From: JAJDAT01 sp964570665
GTDB lineage: Bacteria > Nitrospinota > Nitrospinia > Nitrospinales > JAJDAT01
Direction of reading: 5' to 3'
DNA: 64,000 bases
Assembly (NCBI GenBank): GCA_964570665.1
Contig: CAZMZH010000002.1
Location: 383,069-447,068, forward strand
Part shown: positions 45,110-53,896 of the stretch, piece by piece
Layout of the letters: each line of letters starts with the position of its first letter
Numbering within the stretch: the stretch's first letter is position 1
Translations under genes and position numbers: made by a program
Notes under the pieces: generated by a model
Told to the model about the DNA's origin: nothing
Seen by the model: only the letters and a program-made list of their open reading frames with translations
Databases searched by the model: none

Positions 45110-45640
45110 TTATATATTTTCGCCTGAAGTAATCATTGCCGGGCCTTTTACATGGTCGGCCAAAGTTTCATTTTGTACTTTGTCTTGTAATTTAATGAGG
45201 GCGTCAATTACCATTTCTGGTCGTGGAGGACATCCGGGAATATAAACATCCACTGGAATCAGAGTATCGATTCCCATAACTGTGGAATAATTGTCATAAA
45301 ATCCACCGGAAACTGTGCAAACTCCGTAAGCTACAACCCATTTAGGCTCGGCCATTTGATTATAAACTTTTGTCAAAATGGGAGCTTGTTTATGGCTAAT
45401 TGTTCCAACCACCATTAACAAATCTGCTTGTCGGGGAGAAAACCTAGGAAAAGCGGCTCCAAAACGATCAAGATCGTACCGAGGCCCTGCCACTGACATA
45501 AACTCCATACCGCAACACGCGGTAATGAACGGGTAAATAAAGAAAGAATATTTTCTAGCCCAGTTAATAGCTTGGGTCATTTGAGTAACTATGACATTAT
45601 TCCCTAAGCTCATTTCTAGGTCGGATCGAGCGCCAGCCAT
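45110..45640 (-). CDS. nuoB: NADH-quinone oxidoreductase subunit B (NuoB), orphan
   Basis: 176 aa subunit carrying the N2 4Fe-4S cluster, which passes electrons to quinone in complex I. Cluster cysteines are C42, C43, C108 and C137 (TACCGMEFM, GVCTVSGG, PGCPPRPE). The N-terminus and SVAGPRYDLDRFGAAFPRFSPRQADLLMV are canonical. No other nuo gene flanks it, so it is an isolated copy: either part of a complex I whose genes are dispersed, or a paralogue for a second or reverse-operating complex. Its terminator lies at 45035-45075. Divergent from the LRR gene at 45841 across 200 bp. Confidence 0.93.
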   Translation of the reverse strand: MAGARSDLEMSLGNNVIVTQMTQAINWARKYSFFIYPFITACCGMEFMSVAGPRYDLDRFGAAFPRFSPRQADLLMVVGTISHKQAPILTKVYNQMAEPKWVVAYGVCTVSGGFYDNYSTVMGIDTLIPVDVYIPGCPPRPEMVIDALIKLQDKVQNETLADHVKGPAMITSGENI

Positions 45641-45840
45641 GCAGAACTCCTTTTTATATAAATGGTGACTCTATAACGATTTTAGTATATCATCATAAAA
45701 AGATTTCAAAAAAAAATCAAACAATAACTTTAATTCGATAATATTAATTATTGGATTTATTTTTTTTCATAAAAGCGTTAGATTTTTCTGGTAGTTTTTT
45801 AACGTTCTTTATTTTTAGAATTTTTGGGAGAATTTAATTT

Positions 45841-46410
45841 ATGACATATTTTTCCGCCGAACAACCGCGGTTCATGTCAAAGTCCGAATCCGAAAAATTG
45901 TTTCAAGCCCAACTTAGCAAAGATGGTAAAACTTTAGATGTAACGGCGATGCATTTAGAGGAAATTGGGGCAAAGGATGTATCTAATAGCGAGTTAGTCT
46001 CAGAAATTACTTCCCTCGAATTTGGAAACAATTTGTGCGGTGCAAAAGGCGCTCGGCATATTGCAAAATCAAAATATCTTACTAATTTAACTTCGCTTAA
46101 TCTTTTTTATAATAGGATTTTAGACGAAGGTTGTAAGCATATTGCAGTCTCAGATAATCTTCTTTCCTTAAAGAATCTAAATTTATCCGATAACGAGATT
46201 GGAGATGAAGGCGCCGTCATGTTGGCAAAGTTTTTACCTTTATTTACTAATTTAGTTAGGTTAGATATGAGGTACAACCGGCTTAAAGAAGAGGGTAAAG
46301 ATGCAATGAGAGAAGTTCAAAAGGTGATGGGATTGAAACATCTCCTACTAGATAAAGATGAAGGATATAATATAGAGGAAAAAGGAAGTCGCACGCGGTT
46401 TGGTTATTAA
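45841..46410 (+). CDS. cytoplasmic leucine-rich-repeat protein
   Basis: 189 aa LRR protein of the same ribonuclease-inhibitor-like class as the two exported LRR proteins at 12608-14707, but with no signal peptide. It begins MTYFSAEQPRFMSKSESEKL. About five repeats are visible (LTSLNLFYNRILDEGCKHIAVSDNL, LKNLNLSDNEIGDEGAVMLAKFL, LVRLDMRYNRLKEEG). GGGAG lies 9 bp before the ATG. The protein probably acts as a protein-binding module in the cytoplasm. Ends 4 bp inside the convergent gene at 46407. Confidence 0.82.
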   Translation: MTYFSAEQPRFMSKSESEKLFQAQLSKDGKTLDVTAMHLEEIGAKDVSNSELVSEITSLEFGNNLCGAKGARHIAKSKYLTNLTSLNLFYNRILDEGCKHIAVSDNLLSLKNLNLSDNEIGDEGAVMLAKFLPLFTNLVRLDMRYNRLKEEGKDAMREVQKVMGLKHLLLDKDEGYNIEEKGSRTRFGY

Positions 46411-47252
46411 TTTGAAATTTCTTTAAGCGGGGCCAGTTTAGAGTTTTCAAATATGGTCCTGATATCTCCAAAATGTATTCCTGTGATTTCTAGCGACTTG
46501 TCCAACCTTTGTCCCTTATATACCGTTGTCCATACGGTACTTCCCATTTCCTGAACATTTTGGATAAGTCTATCCAGGGCTCCTAACTTCAAGCAAGAAA
46601 CCAAATTTAATCCTATTGGTATCCATTTTTGGCTTAAATCAGAGCATTGGCGAAAAAAAGCTAATTCTTTTTGGAGCTGGTCTAATTGATTTTTTTTAAG
46701 GATCATTTTTGAATTAGGAAATATTCGAGCAAATTCTTGGGTAGCTTTTTTTGTTTTTCGTTTATTTAATATATTTTCAAACCAATTGCCCTCCATTTGT
46801 TTAAGTGAAATTATTATTTGCCAAGCCTCTTCGAGCGTTTCGGTTGATATGTCCTCAATTAAATCAAATTTTTTAAATTCTTTTTGGGCAATTTCTTGAA
46901 TTCTTAATAGATCTCTATTCAATTCTCTTAAGGTAGCGTTAAGGTTTGATACGGAAACTGGATCGTCGTTTTGGCGAGAGTTTTTAAGGGAAATGCGCTC
47001 AACATCTCCTGATTTGGTGGGAGTTTCCACCATATCGATTTCACGAATTTGTAAAAGATTGTTAAACGCCTTTGAAGATAGAAACAATTCTACTTTAAAT
47101 TCGTTTTTCAAATAAATTCTACATTTTCTACATTTTTCTAATTCTCTTAATGTTTCTATAAGGAGTTCAAGATCTTCGTTGACTGTTTCGAAATCTTTTA
47201 AACCTATACTGGGGTTTATTAATTTTTCTAAGTGTCGTAAAGGAAATTTCAT
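46407..47252 (-). CDS. hypothetical protein with CxxC motif
   Basis: 281 aa, no signal peptide and no transmembrane segment. It is mostly helical and acidic-basic, with a CRKC motif near residue 41 and a single TRDLS-like helix region (LNATLRELNRDLLRIQEIAQKEFKK, about 105-130). I recognise no domain. The final 4 bp overlap the convergent LRR gene. It lies between an LRR gene and a tRNA, so its context gives no hint of its job. Confidence 0.6.
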   Translation of the reverse strand: MKFPLRHLEKLINPSIGLKDFETVNEDLELLIETLRELEKCRKCRIYLKNEFKVELFLSSKAFNNLLQIREIDMVETPTKSGDVERISLKNSRQNDDPVSVSNLNATLRELNRDLLRIQEIAQKEFKKFDLIEDISTETLEEAWQIIISLKQMEGNWFENILNKRKTKKATQEFARIFPNSKMILKKNQLDQLQKELAFFRQCSDLSQKWIPIGLNLVSCLKLGALDRLIQNVQEMGSTVWTTVYKGQRLDKSLEITGIHFGDIRTIFENSKLAPLKEISN

Positions 47253-47430
47253 TTCGTAGTGTTTGTTTTTTAATTTAGATTAAAAATGTATTTAATTTAC
47301 AAAAACTATGTTTATTCACTAATCAAGGTTGATTTTTATGAAAAACTTGATAACATTCCTCCAAAATAAACCAAAGTCGTCGCCGAGGCAATCTTCTTGA
47401 GGTTTGATTTAAATCCTGCCTTATATTCGT

Positions 47431-47517
47431 GCGAGGGTGGCGGAACTGGTAGACGCACAGGACTTAAAATCCTGCGGTGGTAACACCGTGCGGGTTCGAT
47501 TCCCGCCCTTCGCACCA
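47431..47517 (+). tRNA. tRNA-Leu(UAA)
   Basis: Acceptor stem GCGAGGG with CCTTCGC, D arm GCGG-AACTGGTAGA-CGC, anticodon stem-loop CAGGA-CTTAAAA-TCCTG (anticodon TAA), long variable arm CGGTGGTAACACCGT, T arm GCGGG-TTCGATT-CCCGC, discriminator A and encoded CCA (47515-47517). It shares most of its 5' half with tRNA-Leu(UAG) at 32664, but unlike that gene it encodes CCA. Confidence 0.95.
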
Positions 47518-47807
47518 TTTTTCTTTTATTAAATTTTCTATTTTTACCTATAAATGGCCTTGTCGGCTATTTTAACGACTTTTTTTGAGATTGGCGATGT
47601 GGTTCAAATTTTTGGGATCAAAATATGACTCCTTGTGTTTGCGGCTGGGCATTGTAAATGCTAAAATGGCTGGGTATAAAAACTAGAAAAAATAGTTATT
47701 AGTTGTTTTTTAAATCGTTATAGGATTGTTATTTTTATAGCAGTTTTTATTATCGGTTTTGGAGAGTTATCCAAATATCCCCATTTTTTAGGGAAGGTTA
47801 AGGTTTA

Positions 47808-48323
47808 ATGGACATCGAAAAAATGGTATTGGATTCAAAGATCCTTATTGTAGATGATGAGCGAACCCATTTGGTCCTTGTGGAAAGGGCTTTAAAGCAT
47901 GGTGGATTTTCGGCAATTAAAAGCACTTTAGATCCAAGGGAAGTTTGCGATATTTATAAGTCATTCCTTCCCGACTTAATTTTGTTAGATATTATGATGC
48001 CTCATATGGATGGGTTTCAAGTTATGGATCAACTCAAAGAGCTGGATAACTTAAAAGGATTTCGAGATGGAACGCTTCCGATTCTTGTTATGACGGCTAG
48101 AACAGACCCTGAGACGTGTTTTCTTTCTTATAATGCTGGAGCGCGCGATTTTCTTGAGAAACCTATTAGCGTTCCAGTTGTTTTATCTAGAGTTAGAAAT
48201 CTATTAGAATCGTCCTACAGAGAAGAAGCAGTGGAAGCTTTGAATAGAGACAACGATAACCTAAGGAAAGAGATTGAAGCTTTAAAAGCAGAAAACTTAA
48301 GCTTAAAGGCGAAGTTGGGTTAA
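47808..48323 (+). CDS. response regulator receiver protein with C-terminal coiled coil
   Basis: 171 aa. The receiver domain spans about 9-135: acidic D16 and D17 (VDDE), phospho-acceptor D61 (LLDIMMPHMDG), T97 and K118 (FLEKPIS). The remaining ~35 residues form a coiled coil (EAVEALNRDNDNLRKEIEALKAENLSLKAKLG), with no DNA-binding output domain. Such stand-alone receivers may signal by protein contact. The CNB gene begins 4 bp after the stop, so the pair should be one operon. Confidence 0.9.
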   Translation: MDIEKMVLDSKILIVDDERTHLVLVERALKHGGFSAIKSTLDPREVCDIYKSFLPDLILLDIMMPHMDGFQVMDQLKELDNLKGFRDGTLPILVMTARTDPETCFLSYNAGARDFLEKPISVPVVLSRVRNLLESSYREEAVEALNRDNDNLRKEIEALKAENLSLKAKLG

Positions 48324-48326
48324 CTC

Positions 48327-48677
48327 GTGAAGCGGATCAATATAAAAAAAGGCGATAATATCATTGAAGAGGGCCAGCCTTCAGGTTCTGCTTATATTCT
48401 CGAATCTGGGAAAATGGAAGTGAGTAAAACTTGTATTAACGGCGAAAAAAAAGTTATGGCCATTTTAGAGGAAAAGGCTTTTATTGGCGAAATGGGGTTA
48501 ATTGATGGAATGCCTCGCTCAACGACGGTTACGGCCATAGAAAATTGTACTGTAAGTGAATTTACTCTAGAAATGTTTAACTCGTTAGCTAAAAGAAATC
48601 CTCGGGCTTTAATGCCTTTTTTAAGAATTCTCGCCTCGCGTCTTCGCTCAACTTTAAAAATAATAGAAGACGATTAA
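48327..48677 (+). CDS. stand-alone cyclic-nucleotide-binding domain protein
   Basis: 116 aa, GTG start 4 bp after the receiver gene's stop. It is a single CNB fold: GDNIIEEGQPSGSAYILESG, then the phosphate-binding cassette FIGEMGLIDGMPRSTTVTA with the phosphate-contact Arg. No helix-turn-helix follows, so it is not a CRP-type regulator. It may modulate the co-encoded receiver protein in response to cAMP or cGMP. A cyclase at 3-1064 could supply the ligand, but the two loci are 47 kb apart and the link is inferred. Confidence 0.88.
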   Translation: MKRINIKKGDNIIEEGQPSGSAYILESGKMEVSKTCINGEKKVMAILEEKAFIGEMGLIDGMPRSTTVTAIENCTVSEFTLEMFNSLAKRNPRALMPFLRILASRLRSTLKIIEDD

Positions 48678-48853
48678 GCTGCCGGATAAGTTTTCTTGAT
48701 TATTTTGTAACACCCCTACCAAAACTTATTTGTTCCTCTTGTGAAGTAAACAAGCGCTCTCAATAATCACTAAAAGTATCTAAGATATCCTTTAATCATT
48801 TGTTTTATATGTAGTATTTGGTTTTAAGTTCAACGAGTAGGAAGGTAGAAATA

Positions 48854-48888
48854 AAAAAAGGCAAGGCGTTTAACGCCTTGCCTTTTTT
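48854..48888. terminator. bidirectional intrinsic terminator between CNB gene and cytochrome c gene
   Basis: Perfect 17-bp inverted repeat with 1-nt centre: A6-GGCAAGGCGTT (48854-48870) and AACGCCTTGCC-T6 (48872-48888). The GC-rich core flanked by A6 and T6 can stop transcription from both sides, suiting the convergent CNB (plus) and cytochrome c (minus) genes. Confidence 0.88.
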
Positions 48889-48909
48889 ATTAAGATATAG
48901 AAACTAAAA

Positions 48910-49341
48910 TTACTTCATCAAATCAGAGCGGATATATTTGATTACATCCCAAATGTCCTTATCTTTTAAAGTCTTTTTATGTGCAACCATACCTGTTCCT
49001 TTTGAACCATTTTTAATGATATGGAACATTTGACCTGCGGAAACTTTTTTCATGGTAGCGGCACAGGTGAAATTTCTAGGAGCAGGTTTTAAAGCTTTTC
49101 CTAATTTACCAGCGCCATCACCCTTGTCTCCATGACAATTTTTGCAAGCCATTGGCTTTGCTTTTTTAGTGTAAAGCGCTTTACCGTGAGCTGCATCGGC
49201 GCCTTTGGTTTTATCCATTTTAGCCACGTTAGCTGGAGCCGATTTGGTTTTCCTCGGTTGAGGACATTTAGATGCAAAAGCAGAACTTGCCACCGATAAG
49301 GTGAAAAGAACAGCGATCAAACAAATGAAGGACTTTTTCAT
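48910..49341 (-). CDS. small exported cytochrome c
   Basis: 143 aa periplasmic class I cytochrome c. Signal peptide at 1-23 (FICLIAVLFTLSVASSAFA). Haem motif C66-K-N-C69-H70 in ACKNCHGDKGDGAGKLG, with a distal Met expected in the MKKVSAGQMF or TGMVAHK region. On the coding strand AAAGGAG lies about 9 bp before the ATG, a good SD. A monohaem electron carrier between periplasmic oxidoreductase and terminal oxidase is the likely role. Its promoter and that of the KamA gene share a 504-bp divergent region. Confidence 0.92.
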   Translation of the reverse strand: MKKSFICLIAVLFTLSVASSAFASKCPQPRKTKSAPANVAKMDKTKGADAAHGKALYTKKAKPMACKNCHGDKGDGAGKLGKALKPAPRNFTCAATMKKVSAGQMFHIIKNGSKGTGMVAHKKTLKDKDIWDVIKYIRSDLMK

Positions 49342-49845
49342 TTAACCTTTCTCCTTTTAAAATAATTATCTAATAACAAAAACAACCTTTTATTAAGCAT
49401 TTCCCCAAGTTTGCGAAACGCCTTTAAGACCTATAGGAAAACTTGCATTAAAAATTGAAAGGTTGAATTATAGTTTATCTGCTTGGTCTGTCAATAAAAA
49501 ATTTGAGGACTTTTATGGAAAAAATTTGCTACTAACTTTGTTCTCAACCGATTAGGTTTTTTAGTCAATAAATGACCTGATAGTATCTAATTGAAAGTTA
49601 ATGGGTTAGGTGATATTCCCTTGATTTAGCTTGATTTTAGGGCGGTTAAAAAGTATCCTAAAACCCTCAAAATTATTCTTCAGTATTTTTTGAATATATT
49701 TCCTTTTTAATTTGTTTCTTAATTTATAAAGAAGTTTAAATTTAAAAAGGGAATTTCAAATATCCTTTTATTAATTCCTCTTATAAATCTTCGGTTAAGT
49801 TGATGGCTGTTGGAGCGAGGGTTTGTATTTATAAAGGAGTTATTT
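49342..49845. other. 504-bp non-coding divergent region
   Basis: Lies between the cytochrome c gene (minus) and the KamA-family gene (plus). AT-rich with no convincing open frame; one weak 7-bp inverted repeat (TTTTAGG/CCTAAAA at about 49633-49665). It presumably contains two promoters but I see no clear consensus pair and no riboswitch-like fold. Confidence 0.4.
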
Positions 49846-51096
49846 ATGTCGTTTTCAATCTTTACAAGTCGGAATAAAGACTTAGATAATGGCGCTAAGA
49901 GCGGACAAAATGGGAATGGGAACGGAAATGGACATAATAATGGCCATTCTGAGGATCTTATTATAGACTCCCAAGTCGTCGCTAAGCCCAAAACTAAGGT
50001 TAAATATTTAACAAAAATAGAACAAGTTTCTGAAATCCATAGCGAAGATATTGACGATCTTAAGAAAGTTACGGATAAGTTTATATTTCGGTCTAATGAT
50101 TATTACCAGTCCTTAATAAACTGGGATGATCCAGACGATCCTATTCGTCGATTAATTGTTCCTGATATCCAGGAAATGGAAGAATTTGGGCAACTTGACG
50201 CTTCTGGCGAAGAAACTTACACCAAAGTTAAGGGGTTAGAGCATAAATACGATTCAACAGCGCTTCTATTGGTTAATGAAGTTTGTGCCGCTTATTGTCG
50301 GTTTTGTTTTAGAAAACGACTTTTCATGGATGATAATGAAGAGGTAACTAAGGATATCTCTCAAGGCCTTGAGTACATTCGTAATCATAAAGAAATTACG
50401 AATGTTTTGTTGACGGGTGGAGATCCTTTGATTATGTCTACAGGTAAGTTAGAACCTATCATTAGGCAAATTCGTGAAGTAGATCATGTCAAAATAATTC
50501 GAATTGGAACGAAGATTCCCGCATTTAATCCTTTCAGGATTTATGAAGATGAGTCGCTATTCAAAATGATTCAAAAATATAGCCTTCCAGAAAAAAGGAT
50601 ATATATTATGGCTCACTTTAATCACCCAGTTGAATTGACAAAAGAAGCTATAAAAGGCATTGATTTCTTATTAAAGGCAGGAGCTATAGTTGTTAACCAA
50701 ACCCCAATGATTAAAGGGGTTAACGATGATTCGGAAGTGTTAACAGAATTATTCAAAAAGCTATCCTTCATGGGAGTTCCCCCATATTATGTGTTTCAAT
50801 GTAGACCTACATTGGGAAATAAGTCTTATGTTACTTCAATAGAAGAAAGTTATAAGATTTTTGAAAAAGCGAGGATGCAATGCTCCGGTTTGGCAAAACG
50901 AGCTCGATTGGTTATGTCACATTCTACAGGGAAAATTGAAATATTAGGATTAACTGAAGACCAAATCTTTTTTAAGTATCACAGAGCCTCTGAAAATGAA
51001 AACAACGCTAAGTTGATTGCTTATAAAAGAAACCCGGAAGCCTATTGGTTTGACGATTACGAAGAAGCTGTTTCAGAGTTTTCAGTATTAAATTAA
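49846..51096 (+). CDS. KamA-family radical SAM protein (lysine-2,3-aminomutase-like)
   Basis: 416 aa. An upstream in-frame extension exists, but AAGGAG at 49834-49839 points to the ATG at 49846. The radical SAM cluster motif is C147-x3-C151-x2-C154 (CAAYCRFCFRKRLF); LLTGGDPLIMS and RIGTKIPAFNPF are KamA-like. HSTGKIEIL near the C-terminus contains a lysine where the family's PLP-binding Lys is expected, but the surrounding sequence differs from GGGGK. The N-terminus has a run of Gly/Asn/His (NGNGNGNGHNNGH). No beta-lysine acetyltransferase partner is adjacent, so a compatible-solute role is unsupported; other aminomutase roles are open. Confidence 0.85.
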   Translation: MSFSIFTSRNKDLDNGAKSGQNGNGNGNGHNNGHSEDLIIDSQVVAKPKTKVKYLTKIEQVSEIHSEDIDDLKKVTDKFIFRSNDYYQSLINWDDPDDPIRRLIVPDIQEMEEFGQLDASGEETYTKVKGLEHKYDSTALLLVNEVCAAYCRFCFRKRLFMDDNEEVTKDISQGLEYIRNHKEITNVLLTGGDPLIMSTGKLEPIIRQIREVDHVKIIRIGTKIPAFNPFRIYEDESLFKMIQKYSLPEKRIYIMAHFNHPVELTKEAIKGIDFLLKAGAIVVNQTPMIKGVNDDSEVLTELFKKLSFMGVPPYYVFQCRPTLGNKSYVTSIEESYKIFEKARMQCSGLAKRARLVMSHSTGKIEILGLTEDQIFFKYHRASENENNAKLIAYKRNPEAYWFDDYEEAVSEFSVLN

Positions 51097-51248
51097 ATTT
51101 ATTGACAGGATTTGCTATTTCTCTAAACTTTTTAGAGATAGGTTAATAAAATTCCCTTTGCATAGTGATTTTTTGAATTGGTTATATTATTTTAATTAAT
51201 ATAAGAATATTATTCTGATTCTGAAAATACTTTTCCCCTCCTGCCTGA

Positions 51249-53126
51249 ATGGTAATTATTTTCTTTTTAGGCTTATTTCTTTCTTTTTTTCTTGCTGGAC
51301 ATTGGATATTAGTTCGCTTGGATCTAGGTCGATTAGATTCATCGGAAGAATGGTTTTTGGGTATTGGGTTTGGAGTTTGCATTTTTTCAATAGGTATTTT
51401 GATTTTAGCAAGTTTCCAATTAATCAATCCCTATTCGGGGTGGGTTTGTGTATCTATCCCGTTTTTTCTCAATAGGTATAAACTTTTCAAGTGTTTATCG
51501 GCATTATGGCCTCCGCGACAATTACAAAAAATTGAAAGTGAGGTAGTAAGAAATGCCTCGAATTTATTTTGTTGGTTTATTTTTTCGGTACTTCTCCTCT
51601 GCTCTTTCACTTTGGCATTATCCCCACCCACAGGTGTTGATGCTTTAGTTTACCATCTAGCTATTCCCAAAGCTTATCTCCAGGCTGGTGGAATGATCTC
51701 CCTCCCTAATAATATTTATTCTTTTTTCCCCTTACAATTTGAAATGCTTTATTTGCTAGGGTTAGCTCTTGAGGGTGAATCTTTGGCGCAATTAATTGGA
51801 TTTGGAATGTCGATTACTGTTATTGGAGGAGTGGCGCTATTTTATAAACGTTATTTTTCAAGTACTTTGCTTTGGCTTCCTTGTCTGATTTTTTTTTCAA
51901 CGCCAACTTTTTGGGAAATTTCCTTTTTAGCGTATGTGGATTTGCAAGTGGCAGGATTTATTTTAATGGCGGTTTATGCCTGGACAAGATGGCGTGAAGA
52001 AGAAAAAAATGGGTGGTTTATTTTGATGAGCTTCTTTTCGGGAATGGCGATAGCTACCAAATTAACTTCTTTAGCTATCATTTCGGTGGCAATTCTTGGG
52101 ATTGTTTTATTAAAAGGAAATTCTTTAAAAAAAACATTCGCTTTCTCTTCATTGTTTCTCCTAATAGTCTTTTTTATGTTGGCTCCTTGGTGGGGGCGTA
52201 ACTATATATTTACGGGAGGTAATCCCTTTGCCCCTTATCTAATACAGTTTTTTGGAGGAGATGGTATCAACTGGGATAATTTACGATCTTCAATGCAATT
52301 TGAATATTATCAGTCATTCGGTATGGGTAGGGGGTTGAAAGATTTTTTTCTTTTACCTTGGAATCTAACATTTTTTAGCGAAAAAAATAGCCTTCGGTTC
52401 GATGGACAAATAGGATTACTCTATTTTGTATCGCTACCTTTTTTGGGAATTCAGCTTTTTAGAAACAAGAAATCGATTCCCATTGGTTTTTTCATCAGCT
52501 TGTTAATGTTTTGCGTTTTTTTTGTTTCGTGGTTTTACATGTCGCAATACATTAGAATTCTAACAATTTCTTTTATTTTTTTAAGTATGTTGTTGGCTTT
52601 TAGTCTAGAAATGGCTTATTTAAACGCCTCTAGGCCACTTCGCATTTTAGCGGCAGCCGTATTTGTTTTGGGATTGTTTTTCAACGGTTCAATTATTCTA
52701 AAAGAATGGTTTAGTCGTAATCCAATCCCTTTTTTAATTGGGAATCAGTCGAGAAGCGATTATTTAGAATCAAATGTTTCCGTTTACCCTATTTACAAGG
52801 CTATCAATAATCGCTTGACAACAAACGATCAAGTATTATTAGTTTATTTAAGAAATTATGGATTTTTTTGCGATAAAAAGTTTTATAGCGATACTTTTTT
52901 CGAAGGTTTTACGTTAAAAAAAATTCTTCAGGATAGTCCAACCCCAAAATTATTACTAAAAAGATGGCAAGAAAGAAAATTGACTCATTTGGCTTTCGAC
53001 TATAATTTTGTATTTGGAAAAGATTCGGTTTTAAACCCAACAGAACAAGAATTATTGAAAAATTATCTTAATCTCAGTGGTCGGTTAATTTTTGAAAAAA
53101 ATGAATTTTACCTTTATGCCTTATGA
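51249..53126 (+). CDS. polytopic membrane protein, GT39-like
   Basis: 625 aa with about twelve transmembrane helices and a C-terminal soluble stretch (about 500-625). An early loop (LSPPTGVDALVYHLAIPKAYLQAGGMISLPNNIYSFFP, about 121-160) contains the acidic residue and the aromatic-Pro pattern of GT-C transferases such as ArnT or PMT. The glycan it makes is unknown. It may complement the other GT39-like proteins at 17028 and 25543. No strong SD precedes the ATG; the start is less certain than the body. Confidence 0.7.
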   Translation: MVIIFFLGLFLSFFLAGHWILVRLDLGRLDSSEEWFLGIGFGVCIFSIGILILASFQLINPYSGWVCVSIPFFLNRYKLFKCLSALWPPRQLQKIESEVVRNASNLFCWFIFSVLLLCSFTLALSPPTGVDALVYHLAIPKAYLQAGGMISLPNNIYSFFPLQFEMLYLLGLALEGESLAQLIGFGMSITVIGGVALFYKRYFSSTLLWLPCLIFFSTPTFWEISFLAYVDLQVAGFILMAVYAWTRWREEEKNGWFILMSFFSGMAIATKLTSLAIISVAILGIVLLKGNSLKKTFAFSSLFLLIVFFMLAPWWGRNYIFTGGNPFAPYLIQFFGGDGINWDNLRSSMQFEYYQSFGMGRGLKDFFLLPWNLTFFSEKNSLRFDGQIGLLYFVSLPFLGIQLFRNKKSIPIGFFISLLMFCVFFVSWFYMSQYIRILTISFIFLSMLLAFSLEMAYLNASRPLRILAAAVFVLGLFFNGSIILKEWFSRNPIPFLIGNQSRSDYLESNVSVYPIYKAINNRLTTNDQVLLVYLRNYGFFCDKKFYSDTFFEGFTLKKILQDSPTPKLLLKRWQERKLTHLAFDYNFVFGKDSVLNPTEQELLKNYLNLSGRLIFEKNEFYLYAL

Positions 53127-53201
53127 TAAAATATCCGTTTTTCAGTTTGCGAAATTTATTTTTGGTTTCGGCAAGCGTTCACGAATTTTAAGGAGATCGA
53201 C

Positions 53202-53834
53202 ATGGGTCGCTTGACGGGAAGAAACGTTTTAATTGTTATTCCAAAAGATTACTTTGACGAAAGTCAGTTGGATCCGCTCTTAGAAATATTTAATAAAGAA
53301 GACGCTACCTTAAATATAGCTTCATCTAAATTAAAAGAAGCAATCGGTATGAGAAATGGGAAAATTCACCCCGATCTTTTGATTGTTGACTGCATGGAAG
53401 GTATTACTGGAGATAGTTATGTTACTGAAGCGGGTCATGGCACTCGCCAAATTAAAGGAATTTTCCATGGTATTGTTTTAATAGGCGGAAAAGGGGCAAA
53501 AAAATATTTATGGGATGATAAAATTCTTAAGTTACTTGTTGCCGATCGGCATAAAAATGGGTTTTTGGTTGGGGCGATTGGTTCTGCCGTGCCTTGTCTG
53601 GCGTTAAGCGGACTCTTGGAAGGAGTAATGGCCACCTATGAAAAAAGTAAATATGCGGACGAAATAATGGAAAAGCATTCCGTGATTATTTCCGATGAGA
53701 ATGTAGTCAGCGCTAATGCAAGTTTAAGTACAGAATATGATATCCCGATTATCACTGCTTCGGGCAATGAGGCGATTGAAGAATTTGCCGAAACCTTTAT
53801 TGAAACGGTTCTAAAAACTAGACTAAAACCCTAA
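53202..53834 (+). CDS. DJ-1/PfpI family protein
   Basis: 210 aa cytoplasmic protein of the class I glutamine-amidotransferase-like (DJ-1/PfpI/Hsp31) superfamily. The reactive nucleophile is C132 in GAIGSAVPCLALSG; IVDCMEGITG and HGIVLIGGKGAK are core strands. AAGGAG lies 6 bp before ATG, a good site. Members act as chaperones, deglycase-like or protease-like enzymes; the specific activity cannot be inferred. It stands alone between GT39-like and DUF4325 genes. Confidence 0.85.
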   Translation: MGRLTGRNVLIVIPKDYFDESQLDPLLEIFNKEDATLNIASSKLKEAIGMRNGKIHPDLLIVDCMEGITGDSYVTEAGHGTRQIKGIFHGIVLIGGKGAKKYLWDDKILKLLVADRHKNGFLVGAIGSAVPCLALSGLLEGVMATYEKSKYADEIMEKHSVIISDENVVSANASLSTEYDIPIITASGNEAIEEFAETFIETVLKTRLKP

Positions 53835-53896
53835 AAAGTATTTCCAAAAATAAATAAAGGGCTTTGTAGTAACCGTCGCCTTATTTTAGACCTGTC

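Noticed and set aside
47336..47518. Minus-strand frame of 60 codons covering tRNA-Leu(UAA)
   Set aside because: Translation of the reverse strand of the tRNA (RAGIEPARCYHRRILSPVRLP pattern), a classic artefact.
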